This document shows, piece by piece, positions 1 through 12,300 of a stretch of 64,000 nt of DNA (position 1 is its first letter; the number at the start of each line of letters is the position of its first letter). The stretch comes from Neckera pumila (taxonomy: Eukaryota; Streptophyta; Bryopsida; Hypnales; Neckeraceae). The notes under the pieces were generated by a model. The model did not search any database, was not told the DNA's origin, and saw only the letters and a list, made by a program, of their open reading frames with translations. The DNA lies in NCBI GenBank assembly GCA_963969595.1, contig OZ018416.1, positions 12,354,065 through 12,418,064 on the forward strand. The letters run 5' to 3'. The position numbers and the translations under genes are program-made.

Positions 1-871
1 TGTAAACCGGCCCTGGGTGTCTGCAGGGACCGTGCAGGTTTAATAATTCTTAGATATATTTGAAGCATTTGATGGTGGTTGCAAAGTGTGAGACATGCAG
101 AGGAAGATTTGAATACTCAGACACTGGCCCAAGCTGGCCTGATTGCCAAAAAAAATTTGCCCTTGGAAAATTTTGCACCTTGAATGAGATTGTTAGAGTA
201 CTATTGATAGATTTGAGTTTGTATCTGTTGGAATTTTTGAACCTCTGAATGTTTCCCTCTGAGGTAAACTCGGTTTTCAATTTTCTTTTTTCGAAACAAA
301 CAGACAATTTCCACGATTGCAAGGGGAAACAGTACAAGTTTTCATATCTTTGAAGGTCACAAGATTAAACTTGTGGATTTTCTCGGTGGGGTTCATTTCC
401 ATAAATCTGGTGTAATGCATTCTTGGATAAGGCAACATGTGGTTTTTGATGCTGAACTCCAGAAAAGGTCCTGTCGTTGGGTTGAGGTCCAATTTTCCTT
501 GGTTTTTGGTGCAACTCTTCAAACAAAGGCACACAATGGCAGATGCATGGCTTTCCTGCCTTCTTGGAGACCATTGCACAAATATGGGAGGAAATGTTGT
601 TTCCGAGGATTGTAGGTTCCATAGGCTTTAAGGTAGCCACCCCCTTTCCGATGGTCAGGGAGGACTGACCCTTCTATTGCCCCATCGGAAAGGTAAATGT
701 AAAAACTGCCCCCTATTTTGTGCCGCTCAAATTTTGTATATCTTCACGTCCTTAGACTAATTCGGGGCCTCTGATAGCAAATATGAATTCAAAAATTGCA
801 AATTTCATCAAATGTGGCATATAGAAAAATTTCGGTGTTTTCTGCAAGGATAAGACTTAGGGCAATAGAGG
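1..871. other. Intergenic, no gene recognised
   Basis: AT-rich DNA with only short overlapping open frames on both strands and none matching a family I know. Around 626 there is a TTAAGGTAGCCACCCCC string that resembles the ends of the TAAGGT-type inverted-repeat elements seen later, but I found no partner end. Confidence 0.5.
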
Positions 872-1545
872 TGTCATGATCCTCTGATAGATGAATGCAT
901 TGATAGATGAATGATGACTGGCAAGATGACCAGAGATGATGAATGATGACTGGTCAAGATGACTAGAGATGGACAATGCATTGATGGATAACTAATTCAC
1001 AATGTAATGTGAATTAGTGGATAAGCATAATTTGATTGGAGATAGAGATCTTCCGCTGATGGATTTATGCATTGGAGTTAGGCAACTCCAGTTGGATGAC
1101 AAGTGCATTGGATAAACATCTCCAAATGATGGATTTGTGAAGTGGAGCTCGACAACTCCACGTGGATGACAAGTGTAATGGAACTTGGAATTAGACAACT
1201 TCAAGTAGAAGATCAAGATTGGATGAGATAGGACTAGATACTTAGAATACTTCTAAGTATGACTAAGCCTTTTACTTTAGTGGATGGTTGTAGATAGAAC
1301 CAAGAATAGAAAGCTAACAATAAAAAAGAAGACCTAGACTATCAGAAAGACTATTAGTCTTTCTTAGATATATAAGATAGGGCTCGGGGTGAGGAGTCTC
1401 TCTCTTTCTCTCTCTTGGAAGATTGATCTCTCTCTATGGTCGGGTGGTTTGAGCTCTTGTCAAACATCTGTTAATAATTATATTTTGGGTCTTTGTTTTG
1501 CTTCCATTGTTATTTGAAATTACGGATTGTAGGAGGTACATAACA
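872..1545. mobile_element. Probable solo LTR (Copia-like)
   Basis: A 674-bp block begins TGTCATGATCC and ends GGTACATAACA, so it has TG...CA ends. The flanking 5-mers agree at four of five bases: AGAGG at 867-871 and AGACG at 1546-1550. A TATATAAGATAGGGCTC stretch near 1370 and a following CT-rich leader look like an LTR promoter and R/U5 region. No primer-binding site or gag follows, so this would be a solo LTR. It carries a 32/33-bp tandem duplication at 906-937 and 938-970 and a 10-bp hairpin at 992-1017. The boundaries are inferred, because a second copy is not present here to confirm them. Confidence 0.4.
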
Positions 1546-1550
1546 AGACG

Positions 1551-2427
1551 GGTTAATCCCCCTTGGCCTTTCCGGTCACCCTCCCATTTCCAATCAACAG
1601 ACTGATCCATTTGGAACCATAGCTTTACAGGCCATTTGATTCTTATTTGATTCTTTTGTAATGAATAACACATTGACACCTAATGAAGTTGCCATTGATC
1701 AAGAATGGGCTTGCCTATTGACCGGAAATAGATAAAAACCCTGACTTTTCCACTTCTTTAATTTTTACTAATTCTACACTTGATGAAAAATTACCAAAAA
1801 ATGGCAATCTTCTTATTCCTATTTCCTCACTGGAGAAAATTTTCTCCTCCACCATTGCTCAATCACACATATGCTTAAATGCTTAAGTGATCGGAAATGG
1901 GAGATCTACCTTACATTTTGTGGGTTCTTTTAATGTATATGCTATCACTCAACATATTTTAGGGTTATATTATTGGTTAAAACCAAGACTTGATTTTGTC
2001 AATGGAGACAATATTATCTTACACCTGCCACATTCAAGCAACAAACAAAAAGAATTAGCGATCATGGTAGTGTACCAATACAATTTATTGCCTACTAAGA
2101 TTACTACACCTAAAATTGTTTAAATCAGCTTTGTGGCATAATTGGCATGCAAAAAAAATCATGAATATTTTTTGTGCGATAGCACATCAAAGTAAAGCAT
2201 GATGCAAGTGTTTAAACAATTTTAGGAAGCACATTGAATTAGTTATAAATTTTCTAAGATGAAGGTTGTATGAGGCTATGAGTGCAACCTAGGTGAATTC
2301 AAATCCACATGATGTAAATTTAGAAATGGTATTTGTAGTATTAAAACATTCTCCAAGCGAGAGGTTAAATTGAAAGTAAGTTTATTAGAAACCGTTCCTT
2401 CAAACAATTGCCACCTATGCATTATCA
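1551..2427. other. Intergenic, nothing recognised
   Basis: AT-rich DNA with short open frames only. I see no domain, RNA gene or clear repeat structure. Confidence 0.5.
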
Positions 2428-3359
2428 TCAACCCCTAATGTTCCATGACTATATTCTCACTAAAAACGCTTAAAAACTGCCAATTTTAGTACAAATATCC
2501 AATTTTTGAAAAAATCTTTTTTTGAAGCATGTAACCAAAGGATCTTATAGTATGCTGACTTGAGAACATATGTTAAAATTTTCAAGAATTCCCACCGCTT
2601 GGATTGCAAGATATAAGCATTCAAATTCACAAAGACCATTTTTTTGGCCCTGCAAAAAGCAAGGCAATAGCACTTCACAAGCTCACTTTTTGATGAAAAA
2701 ATGTCGAAAATGATGGTGCTCCTTTAGATTCTTTTTTCTATAAGATTTGGCTACATACTTGAAAATTTTCACTTCATTTGGAATTGTACAACATATAGAA
2801 AAAAGATAGTAAGTAGAAAGAAGTAGAGAATGGTTCAAAAGACAAAATTGTCAAGAATTTAATTATGGAATTGAAAAATGCTAATCCCAATGGTGGCAAT
2901 GTTGTAATAAATAATCTACACCCTAGGATTTTATTCTTTTTAAGAAATATTGAAAATTGAGTGAGATAAAGGACTTCAAAGTTTATTTTAGAGTAGAGAA
3001 TACATAACTGCCCTCAAACTTAAAATCTTCATAACTTTTGACTCATTGATCAAAATCGGATGATTCAAAGCTTTTTACCTATATATAATTCTAGAAAACT
3101 AATTTCAAATTTTTTGTTTTCAAGAAAAGTGATTTTTTTTTATCTGCCCGGACCGCCCAGTTACAAAAAAACCCCCATATTAGGCCATAACTTTTGACTC
3201 GTATTTCCAAATGTCATGAAATTTGGTGCATATAAAAGGTATTCCTTGCCCCCACCTTTTATTAAAATTTCAGCCAAAAATAAGGAAATCCCTAGTCGTA
3301 CATACCTACCCAAAAGTTCTATATGGCCAAAAAACGCATGTTGATCATTTAGGGGTTAA
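2428..3359 (+). mobile_element. TTAA-bounded element, family T1 copy A
   Basis: A 932-bp element begins TCAACCCCTAATG and ends CATTTAGGGGTTAA, that is (degenerate) TTAA next to CCCC/GGGG inverted ends. It shares long diverged stretches with copies B (4514-5449, opposite orientation), C, D and E, for example the AGGATCTTATAGT and GATTGCAAGATAT blocks. There is no transposase, so it is non-autonomous. A TTAA target plus ends starting CCC is the known signature of the piggyBac superfamily; assignment to it is inference. Confidence 0.6.
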
Positions 3360-4080
3360 TGAATCCAATCATGAATGAAAATGGTCCCTAACTCCACATT
3401 GATATTGTCCTTCCAATCCTCACCATTTTGAGTCATGAACTCCTCCATTTTCTATCCAAAAGTAGGGGTTGACATTTGCGAGGGGAAAATTTAAGGTTTA
3501 GTTACTTTAGTACGTCATTGCCACAACCATTTGTACGTCATATTTGATTGCTATAAAAGTGATGGCTTATCTCTTATTAAATCTCCTTTCATGTCCAATT
3601 TTTAATTTTTCAAACAGGGCAAATTATTCATAGTATTGGTATTTAATATCACGTGTCCTATCAATTTTGCATCATGTTTGAAGAACAGTCTTTTATATAC
3701 TAAACAAAAGGCCTTGCAAAGGACACCTCTCCCTCACCCAAGGCTTTCCAACGGTACGGAGGGCATCTCTGTTGGTTCAGTGGTCATTAAGTTACAATTG
3801 CCATCACAAAAAAAACAAAATAAAACGAAGAATAAGAGTAAGAGTAAAATTAAAAGTATTTGCACTATATTGTGGCGGTTGAAGAGTTCTCAAGCTCATT
3901 GACCTATTGACTTGACCGCTCTTTGCAAAACATTTTCTAATTTCCCGAGCCCATAAATACTTTGAAATTCTATAAATTTTGCTTGGTCAATTGAAATGAT
4001 GCAAAATTGACTTTGTGCACCCCTTGTTTTCCAAGGCTTTTTGTCTATAACAATGATGCCCTCGTCGATTGCTGAGCCCC
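3360..4080. other. Intergenic, possible SINE-like scrap
   Basis: No gene recognised. Around 3764-3800 the string TTGGTTCAGTGGTC followed by an A-rich tail faintly resembles a tRNA-derived SINE, but no convincing A/B box pair could be placed. Confidence 0.35.
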
Positions 4081-4394
4081 TAAGGTAGGAGGCTGTAAAA
4101 CAGAGCGGGCATTAAATGCGAACATGACTTAGAGGTACATTTTGCTTTTCAATGTACAAACTATGCACATTTCAGGAGGTGGTCGCTTTGATGACTACAA
4201 ATGACCACCTTTTTCCAACTTCAAAAATTTGTAACTAATTCCACAAAGGTCCAAAAAATATGAAACAACTTGGGTTAGATGTCAACTCTACTTGTCTTTC
4301 AAGAAAAATTTATTGAAAAATATTTCAAGATGTTTTACCTCCCCAAAATTTAGTTTCAACGCTTAGATGGTCGCTTCATGGACCTCCTACCTTA
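4081..4394 (+). mobile_element. MITE with TAAGGTAGGAGG terminal inverted repeats
   Basis: The 314-bp segment starts TAAGGTAGGAGG and ends CCTCCTACCTTA, a perfect 12-bp terminal inverted repeat. Its interior is A/T rich and non-coding. A diverged copy lies in reverse orientation at about 5793-6495. The superfamily is not clear; a TA target-site duplication is possible because both ends lie at TA, but this is not proven. Confidence 0.65.
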
Positions 4395-4513
4395 ATATAT
4401 GTCAGTCAGTCACAAACAGGCAAAACAAAAATCTATTTTAATTGTATAGATATATATAACAAGTTCTAATATCCATCTCCTTGTAATGACTTAAAATGTA
4501 AAGCCTATTTTGA

Positions 4514-5449
4514 TTAACCCCTAAAGGACCAAATGGCATTTTTTTGGCAACATAGCGATTTTTGTGAAACTCACTACAAACGGAAATTTTATTTTTTTTC
4601 CTTTGAAAATTTCACACAACATGTGCCCAAGGAATAGCTTTAAGGCCCAACAATTTTCAAAACTTTTGACTACATGGTTAAAAAGTTATTGGATGATATG
4701 TCATTTTCAACGATCGGCGGGCAACTCAAAATTTTTCTGAAAAATCACTTTTAAGAAAATAAAAATTTGAAAATGGTTTTGTAGATTTATATATACATGG
4801 AAAGCTTTGAGTTATTCCATTTTGATTTATGAGATGAGAAATATGAGGTGTTCTAATTTGCGGGCAGTTATGGATTCCCTACTCTAAAATAAACTTTGAA
4901 GTCCTATGTTTAACTCAATTTTAAATAATTTTTGAAAAAAATAAAAGAATAGAATGTATATTGCTTATTACAACATTACAACCGTTGGGATTGACATTTT
5001 TCAATTCCATAATTAAATTCTTAAAAATTGAGTATTTTAAATCATTCTCTACTTCTTTCTACAACCTTTTTTTTTCCTATATATTGTACAATTCCAAATG
5101 ATTTGAAAATTTTCAAGCATGTAACCAACTTGCTTTGAAGAATAAATTCAAGGATTAACCACCATTTTGAACATTTTGTCATTTAAATGTGACCTTGTGA
5201 AGTGCAGCTGCTCGTTTTTTTGCAAGGCCAAAAAAAGGGATTTTGTCAGTTCAAATGTTAATATCTTGCAATCTACAAGGTGGAAATTTCTAGTAAATTT
5301 TCTATATATTCCCAAACAAAGTAAACACAAAATTTTATGGTTACACGTGACCAAAAATGTTTTTTTCTCTAAAATTTGGTACTTGTACTAGAAATGGCAC
5401 TTTTGGAGCGTTTTTGGTGAAAACATAATCTCTGACCTTTAGGGGTTAA
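4514..5449 (-). mobile_element. TTAA-bounded element, family T1 copy B
   Basis: This 936-bp copy is the best preserved at its ends: TTAACCCCTAAAGG on the left and CCTTTAGGGGTTAA on the right, a 14-bp perfect inverted repeat that includes the TTAA. Its reverse complement aligns along most of its length with copy A (2428-3359). It is non-autonomous. TTAA boundaries and CCC ends suggest a piggyBac-type origin. Confidence 0.7.
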
Positions 5450-5792
5450 TGAAATATTTTGGGGGTTATTGTTAGTTGAAGCCAACATCTGCAACAAAGG
5501 ATGAAAAAGAGACTCAGAGAAAAACATACTATAGACTATGAAAATACTAAAAATATTGCTATACCAAATTTTCTATACCAAATTTCTTTACATTGACCTT
5601 TTATCTAAAAAATGCCTATCTACTTATGCTATTTTTTGGACTTATTTTCTCCCCTAAGTCACTAATGTTATTCAAGATGCCACCTATTATAGAAGGAACA
5701 CATCTTTTGCACTTCTTTCTAGGTAAAATCCTCAAATAAGAAGACATGCCCTTGTATAAATGCACATAAGTGTTCCATGCAATTTTGATGTA
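5450..5792. other. Intergenic, nothing recognised
   Basis: AT-rich spacer between two repeat elements with no supported gene. Confidence 0.5.
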
Positions 5793-6495
5793 GAGGTCCA
5801 TAAAGCGTCCATTTAAGAGTTGAAAATTGATTTGGAGAGGTTAGACTTCTTGAATTATTTTTTAGTAAGTTTTCCTTGAAAGACAAATGAAATTGACATC
5901 TAATCTAAGAGCATTGCCACCCATTCACTGCCAAGCTCCCGGGCTAGGGTTTGGGCGGGGCCGTGAAGAAAAAGCAGTCACCCATTCACGGGAAAGGGAC
6001 AAAAGAAGACCGGTCACTCCAAAATGAGCTCTTCAAACACTAGCTCCCTGTCCCCGCCACACTTTGACTTGAGCCTTGATCTTGTCGGCTTTGTTGGTTA
6101 GTGGGCCATTTCCTAAATTTTTTTAATCAACTAGCATTTTGGTTGGCTCTTGGTTATGACAATTCATTAATGCATGAGTTTGTCTTGTCTTGGCGTGTCC
6201 GCATCCCGTGAATGGGTGATGCATGGAAGCGGGCCGGAAGGAGCAGTGCCCTAACCACCCCATTCCCCGAGCCATATTTGCAGGGAATGGGTGGCGAAGC
6301 TCTAAGTCGATTCCTTTGTTTTGGAGCTTCAAAGAATTAGTTATGAATTTTTGAACTTGAAACACAATGATCACTAAAAGCATTGACCTCCTAAATGTAC
6401 ACTATTTGTACGTTGTTGGTGTAATGAGAAAGCAAATATACCTCTGAGTTAGAAGACGCTTCTAGAACCGAGTGCTCCATGGGCCTCCTACCTTA
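5793..6495 (-). mobile_element. Second TAAGGTAGGAGG-type MITE, split by a nested MITE
   Basis: The reverse complement aligns with the element at 4081-4394: TTCCTTGAAAGACAA and TTGACATCTAA on the left side, and AAATGTACACTATTTGTACG and CTCTGAGTTAGAA on the right, ending CCTCCTACCTTA at 6495. The left terminal repeat is degraded. A 394-bp Harbinger-like MITE (5909-6302) interrupts it, so this element is the older insertion. Confidence 0.55.
5909..6302. mobile_element. PIF/Harbinger-like MITE (GAGC ends, TAA duplication)
   Basis: The terminal inverted repeats run about 23 bp, GAGCATTGCCACCCATTC on the left and GAATGGGTGGCGAAGCTC on the right. They are flanked by a 3-bp TAA duplication at 5906-5908 and 6303-6305. 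GAGC ends and a TAA/TTA 3-bp target duplication are typical of Tourist/PIF-Harbinger MITEs. The interior is GC-richer than its surroundings and has a secondary inverted repeat around CACCCATTCACGGG. Confidence 0.7.
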
Positions 6496-6704
6496 TATTG
6501 CAGCGTGTTTATCAAGTAACCAGAGCTGCCTAGTTTGCTCAATACGCCCTGCAGACCTTTTAGACATGTAAATGTTTAACTGCGTAGTTGAAGCCAACCT
6601 TACATACTTGCTGTTATTTAATGATGTAAGGATACTTGTAACAGGATGAGGAGGCTAACCCGGCCTAGCCATAAGTTACAGAAACCACATGTTTTTTTGC
6701 ATCC

Positions 6705-6933
6705 TTAACCCTAGAACGCTAGGGTAGTCACCAAAGAAACCATGTTTTGGGTACCGTATGAATCATTTGCTTAAGAAAACTCAAGAGCATTGATTCTAGG
6801 TCAAACTACTTAGCAAGACTTCCCCTTTTCATACAAAATTCAAAGAATGAACATTGGCACTTCTATCTTACATAGAAGGATTCTAAGTCATCCATCAGAC
6901 ACTTAGTGTCTACAACAACGTTATATGGTTTAA
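6705..6933. mobile_element. Short TTAA-bounded element, family T2 copy 1
   Basis: It begins TTAACCCTAGAACG and ends TATATGGTTTAA, with TTAA at both boundaries. The interior is homologous to 38760-38952 (shared blocks such as ATTTGCTTA, CAAGAGCA and ATAGAAGGATT), whose right end is TATAGGGTTAA. The 5-prime end CCCTAGAA is strikingly like a piggyBac terminus. It is non-coding. Confidence 0.45.
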
Positions 6934-6986
6934 ACATATCATAACTAGAAAGTCATGTGGAACAACAACTCTCCTTAACCCTATAA

Positions 6987-7116
6987 GAGCAACCCCATTC
7001 CAACACGTTGAAACCACTCTTTAAATGTTTTGCACCATTGATCTTCTAAGATCTTCTAAGATCAATGGTGCAGAACCTTTAGAGAGTGGCTTCAGCATGT
7101 TGGAATGGGGTTGCTC
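6987..7116. mobile_element. Palindromic Harbinger-like MITE
   Basis: A 130-bp near-perfect palindrome starts GAGCAACCCCATTCCAACA and ends TGTTGGAATGGGGTTGCTC, flanked by TAA duplications at 6984-6986 and 7117-7119. The two arms, about 60 bp each, pair almost throughout around an AAGATCTT-type centre near 7045-7060. A transcript would fold into a long hairpin. GAGCAACCCC ends with TAA duplication fit PIF/Harbinger MITEs. Confidence 0.75.
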
Positions 7117-7119
7117 TAA

Positions 7120-9345
7120 AAATGCAACCCCCCATGACCAAGGTAGTCACCAAAATTATCCAATTATTGGACCAATAGGTGCATTCTCTTAGTCTATAAT
7201 TAACAGTGAAGTCATCCATTGGACCACTCTGGTCCACAGCGTCCTTACAAAGTTAAACCCTTGGCAATCAAAACCTCAATGGCTGAAGCCAGATTGTCCT
7301 GAAATCCTCCAAGATAATAATACAGGAAAGAAGAAAATCTATATTTATTTGGATTTCTACTTACAATGCCAATACCGAAAGCATCTCAGTTTGGTGCTCA
7401 ATTTTACAGACAGACAAACATAAAATTGCTCGTGTTTGTGCATTTTTATACGACAGTTGAGTTTTCCTGAGAAGCCCAACACACACTCAACACATTTGTA
7501 TTCAAACAACTTCACCAATTTTTTTGTACTGATGCCTGCTACACTTGGTGGAACGAAAAGCAATCCCAAGATCGCAAGAATATGTTTTCTACTGTGAATT
7601 CTAATTTCGTAATCTGAAATTCTAAGTGTTGTAGGAAGCTAGAAACTACAGACTTTGAAAAAAAATTGAAAAACTAAACTACAAATATGCAAATAACAAA
7701 CTGGAGTCAGGCACTAATTCGACCATTTGAGTGCCTAAATATGACCCCCAAACAAGAACTTCATTGTCACTGCTTTTGGATTAGCAACCCTTAAACCCTA
7801 AATGTTTGTGGGAAAATTGAGTAAACGGCATTGTATTTGACTTCTAACATACAAATTACATATTAAAATGTGGCAAGACATACACCATTGGACTAAATTA
7901 ACAATTAGCATCTTTCATTGGATGTCATTCTATCATCTAAACCTTTATCACACTCAGATACAACACCATACACAAATGCATGACCATTTTGTAGGTTTTG
8001 AAAAATAAAGGTTGTACAATAATGATCCAAACTCGATTTATGCACCTTCTCTGTAAACTACATAAAAAGAAAAACATGTCACATCCAAAACTAGGCTTCC
8101 TAGACCTTCAAAGGATAAATCAGACCAAAGTTCTAATGGAAACAGTCAATACATACTGCAGCTTTCATTCAAGGACCACAAGTCTCTATCAACTATTATG
8201 GGCAATCCACATCGACTCGACGGCTTTGCACGTGAACACACTGAAGTGGCTAATTTTCGTGTAGGGAGTGTTATTTCGTGGGAGTAGAGCCACACAACCA
8301 CAAAAGAGGGGCAAGTAGTTTATACTGGTGAGCATACGTTCCCACAAAAAAGCATGCCCACAAACTGCAAAACTCCTCCTGAAGGTTACTGGAGGTCGTA
8401 TCCCACAGTCAAAAGTAATTGAGAACCACATAATTGGATGTTCCGACCCGCCATCCAGTCAGAAAGCTTTGAAGCTGAAGTGTCAAACATCACAAGTCAA
8501 ACAAACCAATAGTGAACAAGCAAAGAGTCAATCCAATTCATTAAAACATAGAGACCGTCCAATTCATTAAAACATAGAGACCTTGACGCAAGAATTACTG
8601 ATACTCATTGCTACATGTATAAGAACGCTGCGATAGCATCAATAGCAATTGAAATGAACGGAATTGATCAAATTCAATGGTATGACACTATCAATACTCT
8701 GACGTACTACTGAGCAATGAAGGCAAATAGTTTCCGTCAACTGTAAACAAATTCCTACAACCCACATCAATGCCCTCTAAAAATGAGTCACACAATCTGC
8801 TGGTCTAGTCTAGTAATTAAGTGTTCACGTGCATGCTAAGTTAGGGTCCATGAGAAGTTAGACAACTCTACAAGGTCCCACTACCTTTTATATTTCTGTA
8901 CAATGCAGATGACACTAATCCTCAAACCGCTCTCAAATGTAATCTTAATCTGGCACAGTTCTGCATTCACCTGGCTGGCAGCTTAACCGTCGCAAGCCAT
9001 AGAACGCTGATCATCACCTTCTGCATTGCTGTCATTACTTGGCATTAAGTATTCTGAAGCCTACCTTCTCTACCACATATTTGACCAACAAATTGCAGTA
9101 GAACACACTAAAATGGTAAATTGGACAGCCCAGCCTTACACCACTTCAATCTGACAGCCATGTTTGATACAGGCAAGTAACAATATCTGCATGAGATGGC
9201 CTTGTGTTGCAGTCACAGATAAGATAGCTCCTTTTGGAGAAGACAGAATCCCTAAGCTTTCAATGGATGGCTTTTCATCTCACGCTTGGCTCAGAGGACA
9301 AAGCATCCGAAAAGATTAAATGCATGTTGGTGCCAAAAGAGGCCT
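7120..9345. other. Spacer and 3-prime flank of the bZIP gene
   Basis: No gene recognised. The part nearest 9345 should contain the bZIP 3-prime untranslated region on the minus strand; its end cannot be placed. A 26-bp unit (TCCAATTCATTAAAACATAG...) is tandemly duplicated at 8532-8557 and 8558-8583. Confidence 0.45.
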
Positions 9346-12300
9346 TCAATCTTCATGTTGCTCCAACATGGATTGCCCATCAGCCTCAAAAGATCCACCC
9401 CACGCAGGATTATTACAGCCTGGGCCTCCCCGAATGCGCTTCTGCAGATGTTCAAGACTTGCAACTCGTTGCATTGATGGAGTTCGACCCATTTTGCCTC
9501 CCGTAAAACCCTGCTGCTGTTCATGCTGCTGCACTACAGTGGGCGCTTGTTGTTGTTGCACATAATGTGGGCCATTGCCTCCTGCTGCATACACCATGTA
9601 TCTGGAGCCAGGGTGTGACAAATCCATGGACCCCGTTTGGCCATTGTTTGTCCCAGGGACCATACTTTCGGCGACCTTGAGCTGTTCATACGATATTACA
9701 AGTTGTAAGAAACGCATGCAAGAGTCCATAAAAATCGTTCTTAAAATCGAAATCATAAGAGAGCAATATTCTATACACGCACAACCATGATAAAGCATCA
9801 CCTTTGCTTGTAAAGATGCAACATCTGCCTTCAGCACACGATTTTCCATCGCAGCTTCTTGAAACTTGAGTGTGATCTCTGTCACCCTCTTCATGATTGT
9901 GGAATTTTCAGCACGTAATTGAGCAACCTGGAGAAAACACGGAAGCCACATTAGAAGGAACACTTCATGCATCATGTCAATTTTAATTTATTATATTATT
10001 TAATTAGTTCGTTAGTTCGATAGTCATTTACTTTTAATTATTTATTGACCAGAATATGCAATGATCTTCCCTGATTCTGGTGGTTCACTTGAAATATATT
10101 CTTCACAATATGATCGATCAATTGGTCGCTTTATAACCATATATCCTTGGTCCTTTACGGCTTACTTACAATTCAAAGGATAGGATTAGCATATCAAACC
10201 TGTGTCTCGAGTTCAGTCAGATGTGCCTGCTTTCTCCTCCGTGATCGCCGTGCTGACTCCCTGTTGGACAGCATCCTAACAAAACCCACACGAATACAAG
10301 AAAATCACGTGATTGCAGACAAAATCAAGCACCCTAGTATGGATACACCAGGCACAACGAGATGATGTCAATTCCAACTACAGATATCAAGTGTGGGCAT
10401 CCAGTATGCATCCAGTATGCCCTCAGCACAGTTACAGTGAATACAAACTGAAGGATAAAGTAATGCTAACCTACAAGATTCAGAAGCATGCTTTCGGAAT
10501 CTACGTGACAGCATTATAAATACTACTAAGCAAGTGTAACTACTAGTAAGCATTCTGTTGTAGTAAAAAATGAAAGGACCCTCCTGACCTTTCCACTTCC
10601 CGGTGCGAAAGAGCACCTTGACACAGAAAGGTAGAGCCACTGGAAGAACAACAAAATCGGGAGAATGATCACCTCTTCACACGCTTAATATCACCGGGTG
10701 CCACATTCTGGCCAAGCTCTGATTCATCATCTTCAGAAACGTCTGAGCCACTCGTGATAGCTCGAGGTCTGGTCGGGGGAACCATAGGCCCATACTCAGG
10801 CTTCGGAGGCAAAGCAGGTATCCCAATTGGAGCCCCACCTGAAATTACCCCTCAAGTAAAGATCAGACAATTTTCGATACAAAGACAAGATGAGTAACGT
10901 ACGACCACATGCCAAGAATTCACGCCATGAGTCTTACTCTTAAGCCTAAAAGGGTCAAATTCCTAAACAAATTAAGAACAGTAAGTTACAGACACTAATG
11001 ATAAAACAATCAGGTACAAGTAGAAATCAGTGCAGACTCATGTCATTTCCAATTTCAACCACACTCAATGCGCACAAATAAAGACCCATCAACGTTCCGA
11101 TAATTTCAATGGTCAGACTTCCAGATTATTCATGTCATGAAGTCACAAAGTAGAAAGTGTTTTGCCTGCCTTTCTTTCCTTGTAACCGGACTTGCAAATC
11201 TACACATCTAATGATAGACAGCCTGTAAAAAAAATTGCGGTTGTGATGATAATATGATAATTTCCTTTACAAAATCTGGCTACCGCAGTAAATGTCGTGC
11301 AGAAATCCGGTTTCCGTACATTTCATTTTCACCACTATTAAGGGCCATTTCAAAAATTGGTAGCCATTTGACCCAGAACAAAAAAACGCTGCCATATATG
11401 CAAAAGATACCAGAGCTCGCAATTTTTTTAACTGCAACGTACCAGAAGCTCCTGGAGTAATGCTCGACTGCGAGGTAGGAGGCTCAGCGTTCGCTCCTCC
11501 AGCAGCAGACTATTTCCAAAAGAACACCAGAGAATGTCAAACAACGAATATCACCCTCAATGTGTTTCCATGCTTGTCGCTATTACACGTCCTTTATTCT
11601 ATTCTAAAATCATCGAGGTTAGGTCCTATGTATGCATTCGTCCATGTGCGCACCTAAAAACGATGTCTTGGCACTGCAACTGTCCTACACAAGAACCGGT
11701 AAGCTGTAAGACGAGTTTCCACAACTTCAACAGAACCAAAAGGAAAGGAATACTAAATTCTCAGAACAGAATAGGGAACGCGACCTCCTCACCCGAGCAA
11801 GGGCAACCGCGGCACACGCGATATCCAGCTTATGCTTGAGAAAGTACTCGTATTCCTGCGGCGAGTTTGTGGCAGTCGCTGCGTTCTCCACTTCGTCACG
11901 GATCCCTGAAAACAAAGGATTCAACGCGCCCCGCACCTCCTCCTGATCCACGACGCCACTAATGGTCCGTACCGCCAGAGGACGGACCTCCAGTTTGGGC
12001 AAAACGAAGGAAGAAGGCATCGCTTTGTCTGCCTCGTTCTTGACCTCATCCGATCCTTGTTTGGAAAGCTCGGTTTTGGTATTCTCAGAAGTTTCAGGGG
12101 ATTCAGGGGAAGCAGGGCTGGCGGGGCTGGGAGGGTCAGTGTCGTCTTCCTCGTCGTCGTGGTTGTTGTCCCTGATACCCTCATTCGTCATGAAGCGGCT
12201 CTTCGACCGTGCGAATCCTCCGCTTTCTGAAACTTTCAAAAATTCCTGGAATGCATACTCGGAAGCACTTCGGTTCATACCGCCCCTGTCGACTTCGATC

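Noticed and set aside
3764..3800. tRNA-like string suggesting a tRNA gene or SINE head
   Set aside because: No cloverleaf or second promoter box could be drawn.
2460..5391. Similar open frames in T1 copies A (minus, 2460-2678) and B (plus, 5167-5391), both reading KILWLH
   Set aside because: The similarity follows from DNA homology of the repeat. The corresponding region of copy C is open only in another frame, so a coding role is not supported.
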